Below, piece after piece: positions 13,394 through 14,140 of a stretch of 14,140 nt of DNA. A model generated the notes under the pieces. It made no database searches, was not told the origin of the DNA, and saw only the letters and a program-made list of their open reading frames with translations. This DNA comes from an uncultured Eubacteriales bacterium (GTDB taxonomy: Bacteria > Bacillota > Clostridia > TANB77 > CAG-508). The stretch lies in assembly GCA_905203305.1 (NCBI GenBank), contig CAJKVH010000020.1, forward strand, positions 1 through 14,140. The letters run 5' to 3'. A program made the position numbers and the translations under genes. The stretch's first letter is position 1; every line of letters begins with the position of its first letter.

Positions 13394-14140
13394 TTATTCT
13401 ATTTTTTGCTCTTCACCGATATTTTCTAGTATTTCAAAATTTATACTTACTGTTACTCCTCCTTCATGTTCATGAAACTCCATATTTTTATTAATAATTT
13501 TTTCTTCTCCAAAATTCTCTTTAACTTCTTTCATAATCTCATTACTTCCAATTTCTACTGCTTCATCTAATGAATAAGTTTTTTCTTCATTTACTTCAAA
13601 TTTTACATCTTTTGATTTCTTATAACTAACTATAGCTTGAACTTCACCTAAACTATGTACATATCTTTTATCAGTATATTTTCCTTCCATATATCCTGCA
13701 ATTAATACATCTCCTTTTTGAACATTATCTCCTTTTTTTACTACTGCTGTTCCATTTTGAGCAATTATCTTTTGAATAATTCCTGCTTTAGAAGCCACAA
13801 TATTACAATAGTCAGATTTATCAACTACATCTGGCGGATTTTCTGCCTTTACTATATTCACTTTTACATTTGTTCCCTCTATATCTATTCCTACCCAAGC
13901 AATATCATCTCTTTTCAATCTTAATTCATTTATTACTTTGCTTGTATCAATTGTATCTTTTTTTACACCTCTTTTTATTCCTAAAGATTTAATATCTTCT
14001 TCAATATTTTCTAATTTAAAATTATCTTTTACCAAAATATCAACATTCCATACATACTTTGAACTTATAATAATTACAACTAATATTAATATTAAAAATA
14101 TAGCAAAAATTTTTCTTTTTTTATATCTATTAAGTAAAAA
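13394..14140 (-). CDS. yqfD: Sporulation protein YqfD, N-terminus beyond the window
   Basis: YqfD (SpoIV-stage, mother-cell expressed) is a membrane protein needed for efficient sporulation; its biochemical role is not established. The frame is open from the window edge at 14140, so the gene is partial, with 248 residues visible of roughly 390. The visible part begins FLLNRYKKRK, followed by a membrane helix (IFAIFLILILVVIIIS) and then the conserved soluble domain. Signature segments are GIDIEGTNVKVNIVKAENPPD, DKSDYCNIVASKAGIIQKI and NGTAVVKKGDNVQKGDVLIAG. The end KTYSLDEAVEIGSNEIMKEV also matches the family. The TTG at 14035 is only an internal codon. In Clostridia yqfD is normally followed by phoH and the 7TM-HD/ybeY genes; here two pilin-like genes follow instead. 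Confidence 0.9.
   Translation of the reverse strand, partial: FLLNRYKKRKIFAIFLILILVVIIISSKYVWNVDILVKDNFKLENIEEDIKSLGIKRGVKKDTIDTSKVINELRLKRDDIAWVGIDIEGTNVKVNIVKAENPPDVVDKSDYCNIVASKAGIIQKIIAQNGTAVVKKGDNVQKGDVLIAGYMEGKYTDKRYVHSLGEVQAIVSYKKSKDVKFEVNEEKTYSLDEAVEIGSNEIMKEVKENFGEEKIINKNMEFHEHEGGVTVSINFEILENIGEEQKIE

Noticed and set aside
1..14140. CRISPR array, tRNA, rRNA or insertion sequence
   Set aside because: No regularly spaced repeats, no cloverleaf or rRNA signature sequence and no transposase were seen on either strand; a covariance-model search could not be run.

Overview
The window looks like a chromosomal segment of a spore-forming, strongly AT-rich Firmicute of the class Clostridia. 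The evidence is: very low GC outside two short patches, strong AGGAGG-type ribosome binding sites, several GTG/TTG starts, the sporulation genes sigG, ylmC/ymxH and yqfD, and Clostridia-type pilin-like proteins with the leader motif GITLIALVVTI. Species cannot be told from this sequence. Nearly all genes are on the minus strand; three (an RluA-type pseudouridine synthase, asd and a putative metallopeptidase) are on the plus strand.

Layout, left to right. Positions 1-1161 (minus): ylmC/ymxH and sigG, both clearly recognisable and both broken by single-base insertions. 1268-2131 (plus): RluA-family pseudouridine synthase, probably read from a leaderless mRNA. 2159-4159 (minus): a peptidase M15-like plus peptidoglycan-binding protein, a flavodoxin-like iron-sulfur/FMN reductase, and upp. 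4271-6144 (minus): a frameshifted CYTH-domain protein behind the GTPase gene obg. 6315-8500 (plus): asd, and an unrecognised HExxH putative metallopeptidase. 8539-10227 (minus): ybeY, directly coupled to an unrecognised helical protein. 10365-13228 (minus): two pilin-like genes with an unusual non-coding patch between them. 13394-14140 (minus): yqfD, running off the end.

The accessory interest lies in 10365-13228. The C-terminus of the first pilin-like protein (about 10428-10610) is a GC-rich block that encodes a C-type-lectin/FGE-like end (YWLG...GVRPVVSL), with the look of a variable region of a diversity-generating retroelement (DGR). In the gap between the two pilin genes (about 11975-12115) lies a second GC-rich block. 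One frame of it, closed by stop codons at both ends and without a start, reads like an unmutated DGR template repeat: 13 of 46 codons are AAC/AAT, and it ends NNNNGFRSVL. No reverse transcriptase or Avd gene is in the window, and the two blocks do not match each other, so this is at most an orphan or trans-acting template plus a separate target. This island lies between yqfD and ybeY, where Clostridia usually carry phoH and a 7TM-HD gene.

A second theme is four apparent one-base insertions in three minus-strand genes (ylmC, sigG twice, CYTH). All can be placed at a CCG/CGG trinucleotide. They are either a systematic sequencing/assembly error or real gene decay that would abolish the forespore sigma factor.
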